Of a DNA stretch of 30,765 bases, positions 1 through 8,738 are shown piece by piece. The first letter of the stretch is position 1; each line of letters starts with the position of its first letter. Under the pieces are notes generated by a model that was given only the letters and a program-made list of their open reading frames with translations, was not told the DNA's origin and ran no database searches. The position numbers and the translations under genes are program-made. The stretch spans positions 1 through 30,765 of IMG/VR virus record IMGVR_UViG_3300046009_006217. The stretch is one strand, 5' to 3'. The DNA is from a virus.

Positions 1-40
1 CGCCAGCAACTGTGATGGTCTTAAAGTTAGGAGCAAGCAT
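1..40 (-). CDS. 5' end of an unidentified gene downstream of the capsid gene (partial)
   Basis: An ATG at 38-40 (minus strand) follows a good Shine-Dalgarno sequence, GAAGGAGG, about ten bases upstream. It lies 20 bases after the major capsid stop codon. Only 13 codons (MLAPNFKTITVAG) are inside the window. Its place right after the capsid gene suggests a head or neck protein, but the fragment is too short to assign. It shows that the head operon continues past the left edge. Confidence 0.6.
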   Translation of the reverse strand, partial: MLAPNFKTITVAG

Positions 41-60
41 GAATGAGATCCTCCTTCGGA

Positions 61-1419
61 TCAGAGGGTGAACTTGACCATCGCGCCTGCGGCCGAAGAA
101 CTGCCGACGTTGGCGCACACGATATCGACGCGCTGAGTGCCACGAACGACGCGCTCGTCTTGCTCGAACGCATTGAGCGCCGAGTCAGAGAACGCGATCG
201 AGGTCGCTCGGCGGTCTCCGAGGTAGCATCCCTGCTGAAGATCTCCGACATAGAAGGCGACGTTTCCGTTGTCATCTGCCGGATGCGGAATCGCCTGCGA
301 GAACTCGACTGGATATCCGAGATATCGCGGCGCGAGTCCGTTCGAGAGTTCCGCCATAGTCGTTCCGCCAACGCCTTGCGCGAGGCGCTCGAAGATCGCG
401 TGGAAGGTCGACTTGTTGCAGAAGAACTTGACGTTGTTGCGTTGGAAGGCCCACTGCGGAAGGATCGCGAGCGCGCTCGAGATTTCGTCGCGAGTCACGC
501 CTGCCTTTGTGTTCGTGCTTGAAGTCGCGACCTGATAGGTTGCGTTCGTAAGAGCATTCTTGAGGCCCACGATGCCGCCGTAAGAAGAGGTGCCGTCGCC
601 GTTAAAGCCTGCGTCATCTTCCTTGAAGGCGAATTGGTACGCGATTTCGTTCGCAACATCGCTTGCAAGATCGATCACGCTGTCCTCGAGCAGTTCGTTC
701 GAGACGGTCGTGAGCGCCGTCAACTTGTGGGCGACAAGCTGGATCGAGTCGAAGCCCATGGTCGACTCGGTGCCTGCGATGGCTTCGCCAACCCAGTACG
801 CGGTCAATCCGGTGTTCTTGCGTGGGATGCGGAGCGTGTCGGATGCCATGCGGTAGATTTTCGCGTTGCGACGGAACACGCCGTACTGCTCACGAAGCGT
901 GACAAGTTCAGCAGCCATCTCGTCAGGAACAAGGAAGCCACCTTGCGAGTTCACGCCTTCGGTGTGTGCCTTGATCTGAATTCCGTGGTTGCGGCAGTTG
1001 TCGAGCGACTTCTTGTGACCCATGGTCGCAAGACACCATGTGCCGAACTTCCATGCCATCTCCTTCGATGAAAAGCTCTTGACCTTGTTCGAGTAGGTCG
1101 CGACCTTTTCCCAAGGCTTCTCATCGACGTTGCCAACGACCGAGAGACCGCGAGGCATCGAATCCAAACGCGAAGCGACTTCGCGACGGATGCTCTTGGT
1201 CATCTCTTCTTTCTCTTCTTCCTTCATCGCGTCAGTCTCAGGCGCGGCGGCCTTGATGACGACATCGAGGCTCTCAGGATCAACCATCATGCCTTCGGCA
1301 TCGGTGACCATGTAGCCTTCGAGAATCAACTTCTTCTGGTGCGCGACGCCTTCAGCGCCTTTGATCTTGGCGGCGCGATCGAGCGCGGCCTTGAACTGAT
1401 CGAGATTCATCGTCTTCAT
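61..1419 (-). CDS. Major capsid protein, HK97 fold
   Basis: This 452-aa protein has the layout of HK97-type capsid proteins. A charged, helical N-terminal part of about 140 residues is rich in Lys and Glu and probably acts as the scaffolding or delta domain removed by the protease. A long shell domain follows, with typical pieces such as GGFLVPDEM, a YWVGEA strand, KLTALTTVSNELLEDS, and a C-terminal part ending in a beta strand. It is encoded directly after the prohead protease, the usual order. I chose the ATG at 1419 because CGGAG stands 9-10 bases upstream. The in-frame ATG at 1440 would add seven residues but has a poorer ribosome site, and the ATG at 1410 is also possible. The family call is firm; the cleavage site is not visible. 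Confidence 0.93.
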   Translation of the reverse strand: MKTMNLDQFKAALDRAAKIKGAEGVAHQKKLILEGYMVTDAEGMMVDPESLDVVIKAAAPETDAMKEEEKEEMTKSIRREVASRLDSMPRGLSVVGNVDEKPWEKVATYSNKVKSFSSKEMAWKFGTWCLATMGHKKSLDNCRNHGIQIKAHTEGVNSQGGFLVPDEMAAELVTLREQYGVFRRNAKIYRMASDTLRIPRKNTGLTAYWVGEAIAGTESTMGFDSIQLVAHKLTALTTVSNELLEDSVIDLASDVANEIAYQFAFKEDDAGFNGDGTSSYGGIVGLKNALTNATYQVATSSTNTKAGVTRDEISSALAILPQWAFQRNNVKFFCNKSTFHAIFERLAQGVGGTTMAELSNGLAPRYLGYPVEFSQAIPHPADDNGNVAFYVGDLQQGCYLGDRRATSIAFSDSALNAFEQDERVVRGTQRVDIVCANVGSSSAAGAMVKFTL

Positions 1420-1499
1420 TTGAAAAACTCCGTGTGACATCTACTTCTTTTCCCGTTAGGAAGCGTTTCAAGCGAAGTGCCGTGAGCGCGACCGCGGTT

Positions 1500-2168
1500 T
1501 CAGAGATAGATGGAGCCGCGAGCGCGAGCGATCTCGCGAGCGACGGCCTCTTGAATAATCGGCTTGGCTTTCTGCGCGAATGAGGGCGCAGGAATCGAAA
1601 TCGAAACGACGGTGCGCTTCGGTGCTTCGATACCGAACCAACGCTTCGCGCCTGCAGGCGACACGATGCCCTTCTTGACGGCTGTGATAAGCGCTTCTGG
1701 ATTCGCCTGCAAAGGTGCAAGCGAGATCTCGAGCAACTTCCAACGCGAGTAGATCGTCTTCACAGCATCGCCGTACTTCTTGCGGTCTGCATCTGTTGCG
1801 CGACGAATACCGCCGTCCTCTGGGACGTATCCAACAGACACGGCGCGAACGATGCCTTGACCCACGAGCGCCGCGGCGACCTCTGGGAAGAACTCCCCTG
1901 CGTAGCCATCTGGTCGCTTCGCGAAGACGAACTCTCCGAGGATGTCTCGCTCACGGCGCTTGAGTTGCGTCGTCGTGCCGACTGGCTCTGAGTAGTCGTG
2001 ATTCCAAAAGAGCGTTGGGTTCTGCTCAAACTCCTTGGAGTTCATGCCGCTCGGAATCAGAACTTCTCCGTCGCGATCGAGCGTCTCTGCCGTGATGACA
2101 GCAGAGAATCCCTTTGCGGTTTGCGATAGTTGCGCTCCGAGTGCTTTGCGCTTGAGTTCGATCGTCAT
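1500..2168 (-). CDS. HK97-family prohead protease
   Basis: A 222-aa serine protease of the U35 type that matures the capsid by cleaving scaffold and capsid N-termini. The likely catalytic triad is visible: His57 in FWNHDYS, Ser111 in AVSVGY, and Glu147 in KLLEISLAP, followed by the usual proline/asparagine turn (PLQAN). The ATG at 2168 overlaps the stop of the portal fusion gene as ATGA. An upstream in-frame ATG at 2180 lies inside the portal coding region and is less likely. The C-terminal 50 residues are rich in Lys, Arg and Ala and may bind the capsid scaffold. A gap of about 80 bases without a recognisable terminator separates it from the capsid gene. Confidence 0.93.
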   Translation of the reverse strand: MTIELKRKALGAQLSQTAKGFSAVITAETLDRDGEVLIPSGMNSKEFEQNPTLFWNHDYSEPVGTTTQLKRRERDILGEFVFAKRPDGYAGEFFPEVAAALVGQGIVRAVSVGYVPEDGGIRRATDADRKKYGDAVKTIYSRWKLLEISLAPLQANPEALITAVKKGIVSPAGAKRWFGIEAPKRTVVSISIPAPSFAQKAKPIIQEAVAREIARARGSIYL

Positions 2169-5100
2169 TCTCCGCTCCATGGTTGGTTCAGCGCCATCTC
2201 GGCTTCTTGCTCGGCCAATGCTTCATCCAGAATGCTTTGGTATTCGCCGTCGAGTTGCGGCATCAGCGAGCATCGGCAATTCGGATGCAAAGGAGGCCCG
2301 TCGATCGATTCGTAGTCCGCGACCATTGTGCCTCCATCCTTGCCTTGAATCTCCGAGCCTTGCTCGTAGAAAGAGCCGTCGATGTCGACTGCGTTGTTCG
2401 AGAACGCTTCCGACGCGGCCTCGCAGAACTCACACGGATCAGGCGCGAGAAGCCAAGTCTTTCCCGTCACGACTCCAGATGCCTTCCATGCTTCGACTTC
2501 AGCGCGTCGGCTTGCTCTCTGTGATTCCGTTCGAGCGATGGTCAAGGCGCGTCGCTTCGTCTGGCGCTCTGCGTCGCCTTCGGCCTTGGCCCACTCTTTG
2601 ACGCGATCGGCCAACTGCGGAACTGTTTCACCGTTGGCGACACCTTCGCCAAGTATCTCTCGGAAGCGAACTGCCGTGTATCCGTTCACGGAGTTCGCGG
2701 CTCGATCCGCAAGGCGCACCGATTCGCTTCGCGCATAGGCTCGAAGATCGTCTCCGCGCTTCTCGAACGTCACGGGGAGCGCAGAGAGCTTCTCGAGCGT
2801 TTGTCGTCCGATGTCGAGACCGGCGAGCAAAGAATCCTCGAGATACGGTCGAAGCGCATCGATGAGCTGCTTGTTCCATCGCTTCGATGCGAGGATGCTT
2901 TCGATTTCCGTGACCAATTCTTGCGTCGGAGCCGATGCGCCTTCGATCTTCTCGAGCACGGCTTTGACTTGCCGATCGAAGATCTTCGAGACGCTCGATC
3001 CGATCTCTTCTTCTTGCTTGGTGATCTTCTCGAACTCGCGCTTCGCGTCTCGCTCACTCGCCTTCGTGTGGATGAAGCGCGGCTCGACTTCATCGGCCTC
3101 GATGGCTTTCGTCCACAGCGATTCAAGAGAGATGCGCTCAGATGGCTTCGCCAGCGGATCGCCGCCGCCGTTCTTCGCGCAGCATCCGCATGACTTCTTC
3201 TTTCGCTCGGCGTTGCGCTCGCGCTCGCGATCAAACTCATCGCGCTTTCGCTTCGCCCACGCGAAGCCATCATCGCCGCCCCAACCGTTCCATGCTTGCC
3301 ATCCCTTGCCTTGATCGTCCCAAGTCGAGCCTTCCTTGTCGGATTCGTGGCGCTCGAAATACGCCACCATGCGTCGGATCGTGTCCTCGGAAAGCGCAAC
3401 GCGATTCGCGAGATCTCGAGCACGAGCGATGCCGACAGCAGTCATGCCTCGCTCGGATTCCGGCTTTCGTGCGCGAACCTCAAGCGCTCGCTTCGCATTG
3501 TCTGCAACCGACTGTGGAGGTCGAGTGTCGATGTCGCCGAGAGCCTTCGTGACCGTCGGCAGAGTCTCCATCAACTCATCGAGCACGAATGATGCGGCGT
3601 GTTCAAGGGACTTCCCTTCGCTGCACATTGAGTACGCGATCGCGACTGCTTGATCTTGCTCATAGCCTTCATCAAGAAGTTTGCGGATCTTGTCGGAGAC
3701 ACAATCAGAAAGCGCGTCCTTCTGTTGCGGCTCGTCCATCAACTCAAAGGTCAAGCCTGCGTTCTGCTGCGTAGCTTGTGGCGGATCGTCGAGATCCGGC
3801 GCTTGATCGAGAGGCCCGACAAGGCCATCGGGTTCGGCATTCGCGAGGCCGACTGGTGGCATCGGAGCAGGGCCGCCGAGCGGCTGTCCATTGACGAGCA
3901 GCGCATCGGCCATCGGATCTTCGATCGGCTCGAGACCTTCGCGCATGCGCGCTTCGTTCGCGGTCATGATTCCGCCAGCCACCATCGAGCGCAACTTCTC
4001 AAACGCGAAGCGCTCGTCCTCAGAGACGGGGTTGTCGTACGCGAGGAACGCATCCTCCTCGATTCCGAAGAGAGGAAGAAGATTCTGATTCAGCGTCTCT
4101 TCATCCATGCGAAGAAGAGGAAGAATCGTCGTTTGCTTCCATGATGCGAAGCCAACCGTCGCGCTTGCGAGGTTTGGATCGTTTGCCTTGAGCATCGAGA
4201 CCGGCACACCGAAGACGGCTGCGATCTCTTCCACGATCTCCGAGCGTCCCGCGAGATCCTTCGGTGGGAACGACAGCGGCTTGAGATCGATGTCCGCCGT
4301 CGTCGTGAGGAAGCGGCCAGTTCGCTTTGATCCGCGAAGCTTCTCGTCGATGGCAACCTCAAGACGCTCGATCTCGTCATCGTGCGCTGGCGACTTCACG
4401 ACGAGGAGATAGTCAGGTCGCGCCTTGTTCGCGAAGAATGCCGTATCCATTTCATGGACGGCTTCGTTTGCCATCGTCGCGCCCCACGCGGCTTCGACCT
4501 TACCGATGCCGTAGTAGATATCCGCAGGGTTCGGCCGCTTGAAGTGAATGACTTCGTCTGGCTCAAACGTGTTCGAACGCTTCTGCTCTTCAGTCGCACC
4601 GTATCGATAGCCTTTGATAAATGGCTCGCCTGCTTGCTGTCCTGGAATGATCTCAACATATTGAGAAGGCATCGTCCAGAGTTCCACGGGAATGCCGCGC
4701 TTCTCGTCGATGACCGGATGAAGGTAGGAGTTTCCAGTCAATTCTCCATACAACACACGAAGCACGGCGGCATCGAATCCGTTCTGATACGGATTCACTT
4801 TCGACAGCAGCGTAAGGATCGGATGCGAATCCTCGACGACCTCATAATCATCGCCGTACTCGGCGGCCTTCGTCATTGCATATCGAGATGGAATCTGCTC
4901 GAGCGATCCGCTCAGATACGCTTTCGTGCGACGCGATGCCTTGCGCGTGTTCCACAGCTTCGTTCCGGCGCTGCGATTCTTCACATACAACCGCAGAGGT
5001 TGAGACGCGACCGCGACTGCATTGAGATTCGCGGCCGCGTAGATCCAAGATCGATACGCAGCTACTGCGGCAGTCTGCGAAAAAGATGCTCGCTTCGCAT

Positions 5101-5182
5101 CCTCTCCGCGAAGGACTGTCATCGTCGAGCGCATCCATCGCTCGTTGGAAAATGCCGCTTTGAGTCGTGCGAGTAGATTCAT
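2165..5182 (-). CDS. Portal protein fused to a MuF/SPP1 gp7-like minor head protein
   Basis: This 1005-aa protein is about twice the size of an HK97-type portal. Residues 1 to about 455 look like a portal: helical N-terminus, YRSWIYAAANLNAVA, an EVIHFKRPNP strand, IAAVFGVPVSMLKAND, and MTANEARMREGLEPIED near the end. A Pro/Ala/Asp-rich linker leads to two small modules seen in other phage head proteins: one with CVSDKIRKLL...QAVAIAYSMC, and one with ARARDLANR...TIRRMVAYFERHE...WNGWGGDDGFAWA. After a charged stretch with KKKSCGCC, the C-terminal third matches Mu F-type minor head proteins: RRALTIARTESQRAS, a CEFC pair near residue 917, and PLHPNCRCSL near residue 970. The gene starts by TGATG overlap with the large terminase. 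The fused form suggests a portal that carries its own minor head or ejection protein. Nothing indicates a frameshift. Confidence 0.9.
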   Translation of the reverse strand: MNLLARLKAAFSNERWMRSTMTVLRGEDAKRASFSQTAAVAAYRSWIYAAANLNAVAVASQPLRLYVKNRSAGTKLWNTRKASRRTKAYLSGSLEQIPSRYAMTKAAEYGDDYEVVEDSHPILTLLSKVNPYQNGFDAAVLRVLYGELTGNSYLHPVIDEKRGIPVELWTMPSQYVEIIPGQQAGEPFIKGYRYGATEEQKRSNTFEPDEVIHFKRPNPADIYYGIGKVEAAWGATMANEAVHEMDTAFFANKARPDYLLVVKSPAHDDEIERLEVAIDEKLRGSKRTGRFLTTTADIDLKPLSFPPKDLAGRSEIVEEIAAVFGVPVSMLKANDPNLASATVGFASWKQTTILPLLRMDEETLNQNLLPLFGIEEDAFLAYDNPVSEDERFAFEKLRSMVAGGIMTANEARMREGLEPIEDPMADALLVNGQPLGGPAPMPPVGLANAEPDGLVGPLDQAPDLDDPPQATQQNAGLTFELMDEPQQKDALSDCVSDKIRKLLDEGYEQDQAVAIAYSMCSEGKSLEHAASFVLDELMETLPTVTKALGDIDTRPPQSVADNAKRALEVRARKPESERGMTAVGIARARDLANRVALSEDTIRRMVAYFERHESDKEGSTWDDQGKGWQAWNGWGGDDGFAWAKRKRDEFDRERERNAERKKKSCGCCAKNGGGDPLAKPSERISLESLWTKAIEADEVEPRFIHTKASERDAKREFEKITKQEEEIGSSVSKIFDRQVKAVLEKIEGASAPTQELVTEIESILASKRWNKQLIDALRPYLEDSLLAGLDIGRQTLEKLSALPVTFEKRGDDLRAYARSESVRLADRAANSVNGYTAVRFREILGEGVANGETVPQLADRVKEWAKAEGDAERQTKRRALTIARTESQRASRRAEVEAWKASGVVTGKTWLLAPDPCEFCEAASEAFSNNAVDIDGSFYEQGSEIQGKDGGTMVADYESIDGPPLHPNCRCSLMPQLDGEYQSILDEALAEQEAEMALNQPWSGE

Positions 5183-6360
5183 CAGATGACCTTCAGAACG
5201 AGCGGCCTTCTTGCGCGTCGAGCGAGAACGGCAAGCGCCAGAGCGCACACACCGTCATCGTGACCGACCGTAGCCTCATACGAGACGCTTCTTCCTGAGT
5301 ATCGGAAACCAAAGGATTCAAGTTCAGCGCGAAGCCAACCGTCGGGGAATCGTATCTCGGCCGTCGCGATCGCAATTTGCAAGCCCTCCATGAGTTGTTG
5401 CTTGCTCTGGCTTGTGAACTTGAACCCTTCGACGCGACGGCAAACCTTCCGAAGATCCTCGACGATCGGATCTCCCACGCCAGTCGAATCGATCTGCGCT
5501 GGCTTCTCTGAGATGAGTCTCGCGAGTCTCTCTCGCGTCACGTTCCATGGAGCTTGCCACCGATCGAGATGGCACACACGGCCCTCGGCATCGAGGCCAA
5601 CAACGACCGTCCAGTCCTGTGACTTCGCGAGGTCAACACCGAAGCATTCGACCTGCTTCGTTGAGATAGGAGCGATGCAAGCGCGAATCGCATCAAGGCC
5701 GAATGGGTTTCCTCCGTCCTCAGCCGGAATACCCTCGAACTCTTGAGCAAAGATTTCCGGCGGAAGCATCCTCTTCGCGTCTCGAATCTCGTCGGGATCG
5801 ATGAACGGATTCGCCACACTGCCAATGCGAAACGCTTTCCAAGCGCCTGACGTGTCGGATTCAGCCTCAAGAAATAGACGATGGAAATCGCCTGTACCCT
5901 TTGGAGTTCCGAGGAAGAGTGCGCTCCCTCTCCGATCGGCAAGGGTAGGTCTCATCGACGCTCGCCATGCCTCGAGGAGATTTGGAGCGAAGCCAGCTTC
6001 ATCGATGACGATTCGATCGTACGAGCGTCCGCGGCCTGAGTCGACATCCTCGAGCGTCCAGAAGTCAATCGATCCGCCGGTGGCGAATTCCATGCGCTTC
6101 TCGACGCGATCATGTCGCGTAAGAATCGGCTTAAGCGCTCGCTCGAACTCACGAACTGGATCGGCAAGGTACTTGTACGACGGAGCGAACCAACCACACT
6201 TCCTACCAAGTATGGCAGTTTCGATCCCAAGTTGCATACCGAAGGTTGTCTTTCCCCAGCGACGGCCAATCTCGAGCACAGAGAATCGAGCAAGGCTTCG
6301 GTATACCTCGCGCTGCGAAGCATGTAGGACAGATTCAATAGATGGAATCTTGATCTTCAC
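5182..6360 (-). CDS. Terminase large subunit (packaging ATPase and nuclease)
   Basis: A 392-aa DNA packaging motor protein. The N-terminal ATPase shows a Walker A GRRWGKTT at residues 32-39, Walker B with catalytic acid IVIDEAG at 117-123, and a coupling motif GTPKG at 151-155. The C-terminal RNase H-like nuclease shows its acidic residues in FGVDLAKS (Asp243), QIDSTGVGD (Asp291) and GHDDGVCA (Asp368/369). It is on the short side for the family but complete. It starts in an ATGA overlap with the small terminase and ends in TGATG with the portal gene, the classical packaging order. The headful or cos type cannot be told from the protein by eye. Confidence 0.96.
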   Translation of the reverse strand: MKIKIPSIESVLHASQREVYRSLARFSVLEIGRRWGKTTFGMQLGIETAILGRKCGWFAPSYKYLADPVREFERALKPILTRHDRVEKRMEFATGGSIDFWTLEDVDSGRGRSYDRIVIDEAGFAPNLLEAWRASMRPTLADRRGSALFLGTPKGTGDFHRLFLEAESDTSGAWKAFRIGSVANPFIDPDEIRDAKRMLPPEIFAQEFEGIPAEDGGNPFGLDAIRACIAPISTKQVECFGVDLAKSQDWTVVVGLDAEGRVCHLDRWQAPWNVTRERLARLISEKPAQIDSTGVGDPIVEDLRKVCRRVEGFKFTSQSKQQLMEGLQIAIATAEIRFPDGWLRAELESFGFRYSGRSVSYEATVGHDDGVCALALAVLARRARRPLVLKVI

Positions 6361-6695
6361 GCGGTATCCGCGAGCGCGATCTTCGGCGCGATACGCTCAA
6401 TCGTGACTACTTCCTCGCGCCTCGTCTCGTCGATCTTGTCACGCTGGCCGAGGTACTGCTTCCCAAGCCAGATGAGCATCGGCACGGAGCCTTCCTTCGC
6501 CTTCTCGTATTGCCACCGGCGAAGCGACATCCGCATCTCGTCGTGTCCCTTGTCGATCTCGGCGCGAGCGCGACGCTTGATCGTCATCTCCGAAACTCCG
6601 ACGATCTTTGCGATCTCGGGAATCGTGCATCCGATACGCGCGAGCGACTGGACGAGACGGAAGTCGATCTCGGCGCGAGGTCTACCGCGAGGCAT
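6357..6695 (-). CDS. Terminase small subunit
   Basis: A 112-aa DNA-recognition subunit of the terminase. Residues 10-45 form a helix-turn-helix (LVQSLARIGCTIPEIAKIVGVS...TIKRRA), followed by a helical oligomerisation region (WLGKQYLGQRDK), as in many phage TerS proteins. The ATG at 6695 is preceded by GAAGG at a good distance and overlaps the 3' end of the Mom-like gene by 14 bases. It is followed directly by the large subunit through ATGA, which supports the call strongly. Confidence 0.9.
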   Translation of the reverse strand: MPRGRPRAEIDFRLVQSLARIGCTIPEIAKIVGVSEMTIKRRARAEIDKGHDEMRMSLRRWQYEKAKEGSVPMLIWLGKQYLGQRDKIDETRREEVVTIERIAPKIALADTA

Positions 6696-7479
6696 TGGAC
6701 AATCCTTCTATGTGAGAAAGCGCCGGGGTCGGAGTTGCACCGCCCCCTTCCGACTGGAAGTCGGTCGTGCCGCTTGCAGCACTTCCGGCGCGTTTTGTGC
6801 CTTTATACATTCCCGCTCCCATCCTGTCGATCTCCGAAAAATTGATCGGAGCGCAGCAAAGATTTTTCTTCTCCTCTGGATGCAAGAAAAACAGATATCG
6901 AAGCTGGAATCCATCGAGAGGCTTCGCGCCTCTCGCCCTCCACCATGAAACTTTTTGGACTGGATTGTTATTCAAAGTCTTGTCCGCAACGACGCTCCCA
7001 TCAGGCATTCGAAGCATCGTCTTGTTTCTCTTTATTTGCGTGAGGATGAAACCGCTTGCGCGATAAATAGTTCCGTCACCGCATTGCGTGGCATCAGCAA
7101 ACGAAACAACCCATTTGAGATGAGGGTATTTTTTTCGAATCCATCTCATCGCATATCCGATGGCCCTCGACTCGGAGTTTCTTGGCAACCAGTCAGAGAA
7201 TGCCATGCGATTCAGTTCGATGAACTCGTTCCATTTCGTCCCTCTGACGATTCCGAGCATCTTTCTTTTGTCGATGCTAGGGCCGAACTGCATGGCTCCT
7301 CCGCATTTCCCATTCAGGAAAACTCCGAGATGCAGTTGGGAGTTTTGAACTGCTCGACCTGAATAGTGCAGCGAAGAGACGATCTTTGATGCGTCCTTTG
7401 CGGATATAGGCTCGACTCTAATTTCACGCGCCGAAGCCATCAAGCCATGCTTTGCAGATTGCGGCGATTGCGTTTCCAT
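6682..7479 (-). CDS. Mom-like DNA modification protein (GNAT-type fold)
   Basis: This protein resembles the Mom family, which modifies adenine in phage DNA to protect it from host restriction. Recognisable family pieces are SSLHYSGRAVQNSQLHLGVF, CGGAMQFGPS, NEFIELNRMAFSDWLPRNSESRAIGYAMRW and SFADATQCGDGTIYRASGF, the acyltransferase-like core. The last 45 residues are a low-complexity Gly/Ser/Ala/Thr tail that runs into the terminase gene. Two starts are possible: the ATG at 7479 (265 aa, overlapping the ParB-like gene by 56 bases, weak GAG ribosome site) and the ATG at 7440 (252 aa, no clear ribosome site). Its place after the ParB-like gene and before the terminase fits a late modification step before packaging. 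The family call comes from memory of conserved motifs, without a search. Confidence 0.78.
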   Translation of the reverse strand: METQSPQSAKHGLMASAREIRVEPISAKDASKIVSSLHYSGRAVQNSQLHLGVFLNGKCGGAMQFGPSIDKRKMLGIVRGTKWNEFIELNRMAFSDWLPRNSESRAIGYAMRWIRKKYPHLKWVVSFADATQCGDGTIYRASGFILTQIKRNKTMLRMPDGSVVADKTLNNNPVQKVSWWRARGAKPLDGFQLRYLFFLHPEEKKNLCCAPINFSEIDRMGAGMYKGTKRAGSAASGTTDFQSEGGGATPTPALSHIEGLSNASR

Positions 7480-8041
7480 TCGAGTTCTCGTTTTCTTCGT
7501 GCTTTGCTATGCCTGCACTCTTCGCTCGATCAATCGCGCGATGCACTTCTTCGACCTGTGAATCGTGCAGGATGAAAGCCATTTGCTGAAACGGCTCACG
7601 GTCTGCGCTTTCAAGTAAGGGGGCCGAAGAGGGATCGACGCTGAATGCGCCAGTCATCTTCTCAAGTTCATCGGTTGAGTATCCCGTGGACGCGGCTAGT
7701 TCCTCGTCCTCGATCTGAAGTGCCGCAAGCGTCTGCGAGAGGACATCATCGTCCCACTCGGCAAGCTCGGAGGTCCGGTTGTCCGCGATCGCGTAGGCCG
7801 TAGCTTCGCTTCCGGAGAGAGGAGAGCGCACGATGCGAATCTCTTTCCATCCGAGCGCTTTCGCTGCGGCGAGCGTTCCGTTTCCGGCGCGGACGACACC
7901 GCTCGCGTCGACGACGATCGGCTTCTGCTGGCCGAAGCGATTGAGGCTCGCCTTGATCGCCGCGAGATTCTTCTCGTCGTGCTTTCGCACGTTCGCAGGA
8001 TCGAAAGTCAAAGACTCGATGGCGACTGTTTCCACTTTCAC
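7424..8041 (-). CDS. ParB-like nuclease/CTPase domain protein
   Basis: A 205-aa protein with a ParB/sulfiredoxin-type N-terminal domain: ANVRKHDEKNLAAIKASLNRFG at residues 16-37, PIVVDASGVVRAGNGTLAAAKALGW at 41-65, and IADNRTSELAEWDD. The last 90 residues are unlike plasmid ParB proteins and have no clear DNA-binding domain. In phages such stand-alone domains often sit near DNA methylases or modification genes, and here the next gene is Mom-like. A role in DNA modification or nicking is therefore more likely than partition, but this is inferred from context. It starts at GTG in a GTGA overlap with the methyltransferase-like gene. Confidence 0.85.
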   Translation of the reverse strand: MKVETVAIESLTFDPANVRKHDEKNLAAIKASLNRFGQQKPIVVDASGVVRAGNGTLAAAKALGWKEIRIVRSPLSGSEATAYAIADNRTSELAEWDDDVLSQTLAALQIEDEELAASTGYSTDELEKMTGAFSVDPSSAPLLESADREPFQQMAFILHDSQVEEVHRAIDRAKSAGIAKHEENENSNGNAIAAICKAWLDGFGA

Positions 8042-8730
8042 GCGACATCCTCCTCGAGATCCGTTTCTGGCTGTGCCTTTGCACGCTCGAGAAACTCGAT
8101 TTGCTCGACGCACTCGGCTTCGTACCCTTGAATCAGCGCCTTCGCGATCTGCCTCGCGTTGCGAGCGTTCACGAAATCAGGATGAATCCACCAGTCCTCG
8201 ACCGGAACGAGATTCACAAGGCTTGCCGTGTAGCCAAGCATATGCACATCGTGCGCGACGCATAAATATCCACGGCTCTCCATGATGCCGCGCATCGCTG
8301 CTCGGATGTGCTCGTTGCCTCGATACAGATCGTGCTCGACGCATGCGACGGCGAACTTCACGCGATCGAGAGGGAGCGTCACAAGCCTTTGAAGCGTGAG
8401 CGTTGGAGGCTCAAGATCAAGAGAAAGAAAGTCGATCTTGCCTGAGCTCTTGCTAGCCATCTCGAGCAAAGTCACATCAAGATCCGAATCGAATGCATCT
8501 CCGAAGATCTCGTTGTCTTCGCTGCGCTCTTTGACCAGTTGATCGAATGTCGCGATGTCCGCGAGGATTCCGCGCCACCCCACCTCCTCAAGAAACTTCG
8601 TGTTGCTTCCATTGACTGGATGGCCTGCTCCGAGATCGACGAAGGATCCGCTCTTCGATTGTCCGCGACAAAGCCACGCGAAAAGATCTTGCCTTGCTTG
8701 CGAATAGCTTCTCAGTTCCTCTAGTTCCAT
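8038..8730 (-). CDS. FkbM-like SAM-dependent methyltransferase
   Basis: A 230-aa protein with a Rossmann-type SAM site: the glycine-rich loop FVDLGAGHP is at residues 30-38, the following strand is WRGILADI, and the post-II acidic motif DFLSLDLEPP is at 100-109. This order and spacing fit the FkbM family, which usually methylates sugars or small glycans. The substrate is unknown. Because it lies next to fibre-type genes and the phage also encodes a glycosyltransferase, it may decorate a virion or host glycan, which is an inference. The ATG at 8730 has a clear TAGGAGAC ribosome site. Confidence 0.82.
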   Translation of the reverse strand: MELEELRSYSQARQDLFAWLCRGQSKSGSFVDLGAGHPVNGSNTKFLEEVGWRGILADIATFDQLVKERSEDNEIFGDAFDSDLDVTLLEMASKSSGKIDFLSLDLEPPTLTLQRLVTLPLDRVKFAVACVEHDLYRGNEHIRAAMRGIMESRGYLCVAHDVHMLGYTASLVNLVPVEDWWIHPDFVNARNARQIAKALIQGYEAECVEQIEFLERAKAQPETDLEEDVA

Positions 8731-8738
8731 GATGTCTC

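Noticed and set aside
43-1315. Several plus-strand reading frames of 60-190 codons across the head module
   Set aside because: They lie antisense to the capsid, protease and portal genes, have no ribosome sites, and encode Arg/Ser-rich low-quality sequences typical of shadow frames in GC-biased DNA.
6720-6780. A CCGAC-TTCCA-GTCGG hairpin in the 3' end of the Mom-like gene
   Set aside because: It lies inside the coding region, has no adjacent ribosome site, and its loop does not match the leader family.
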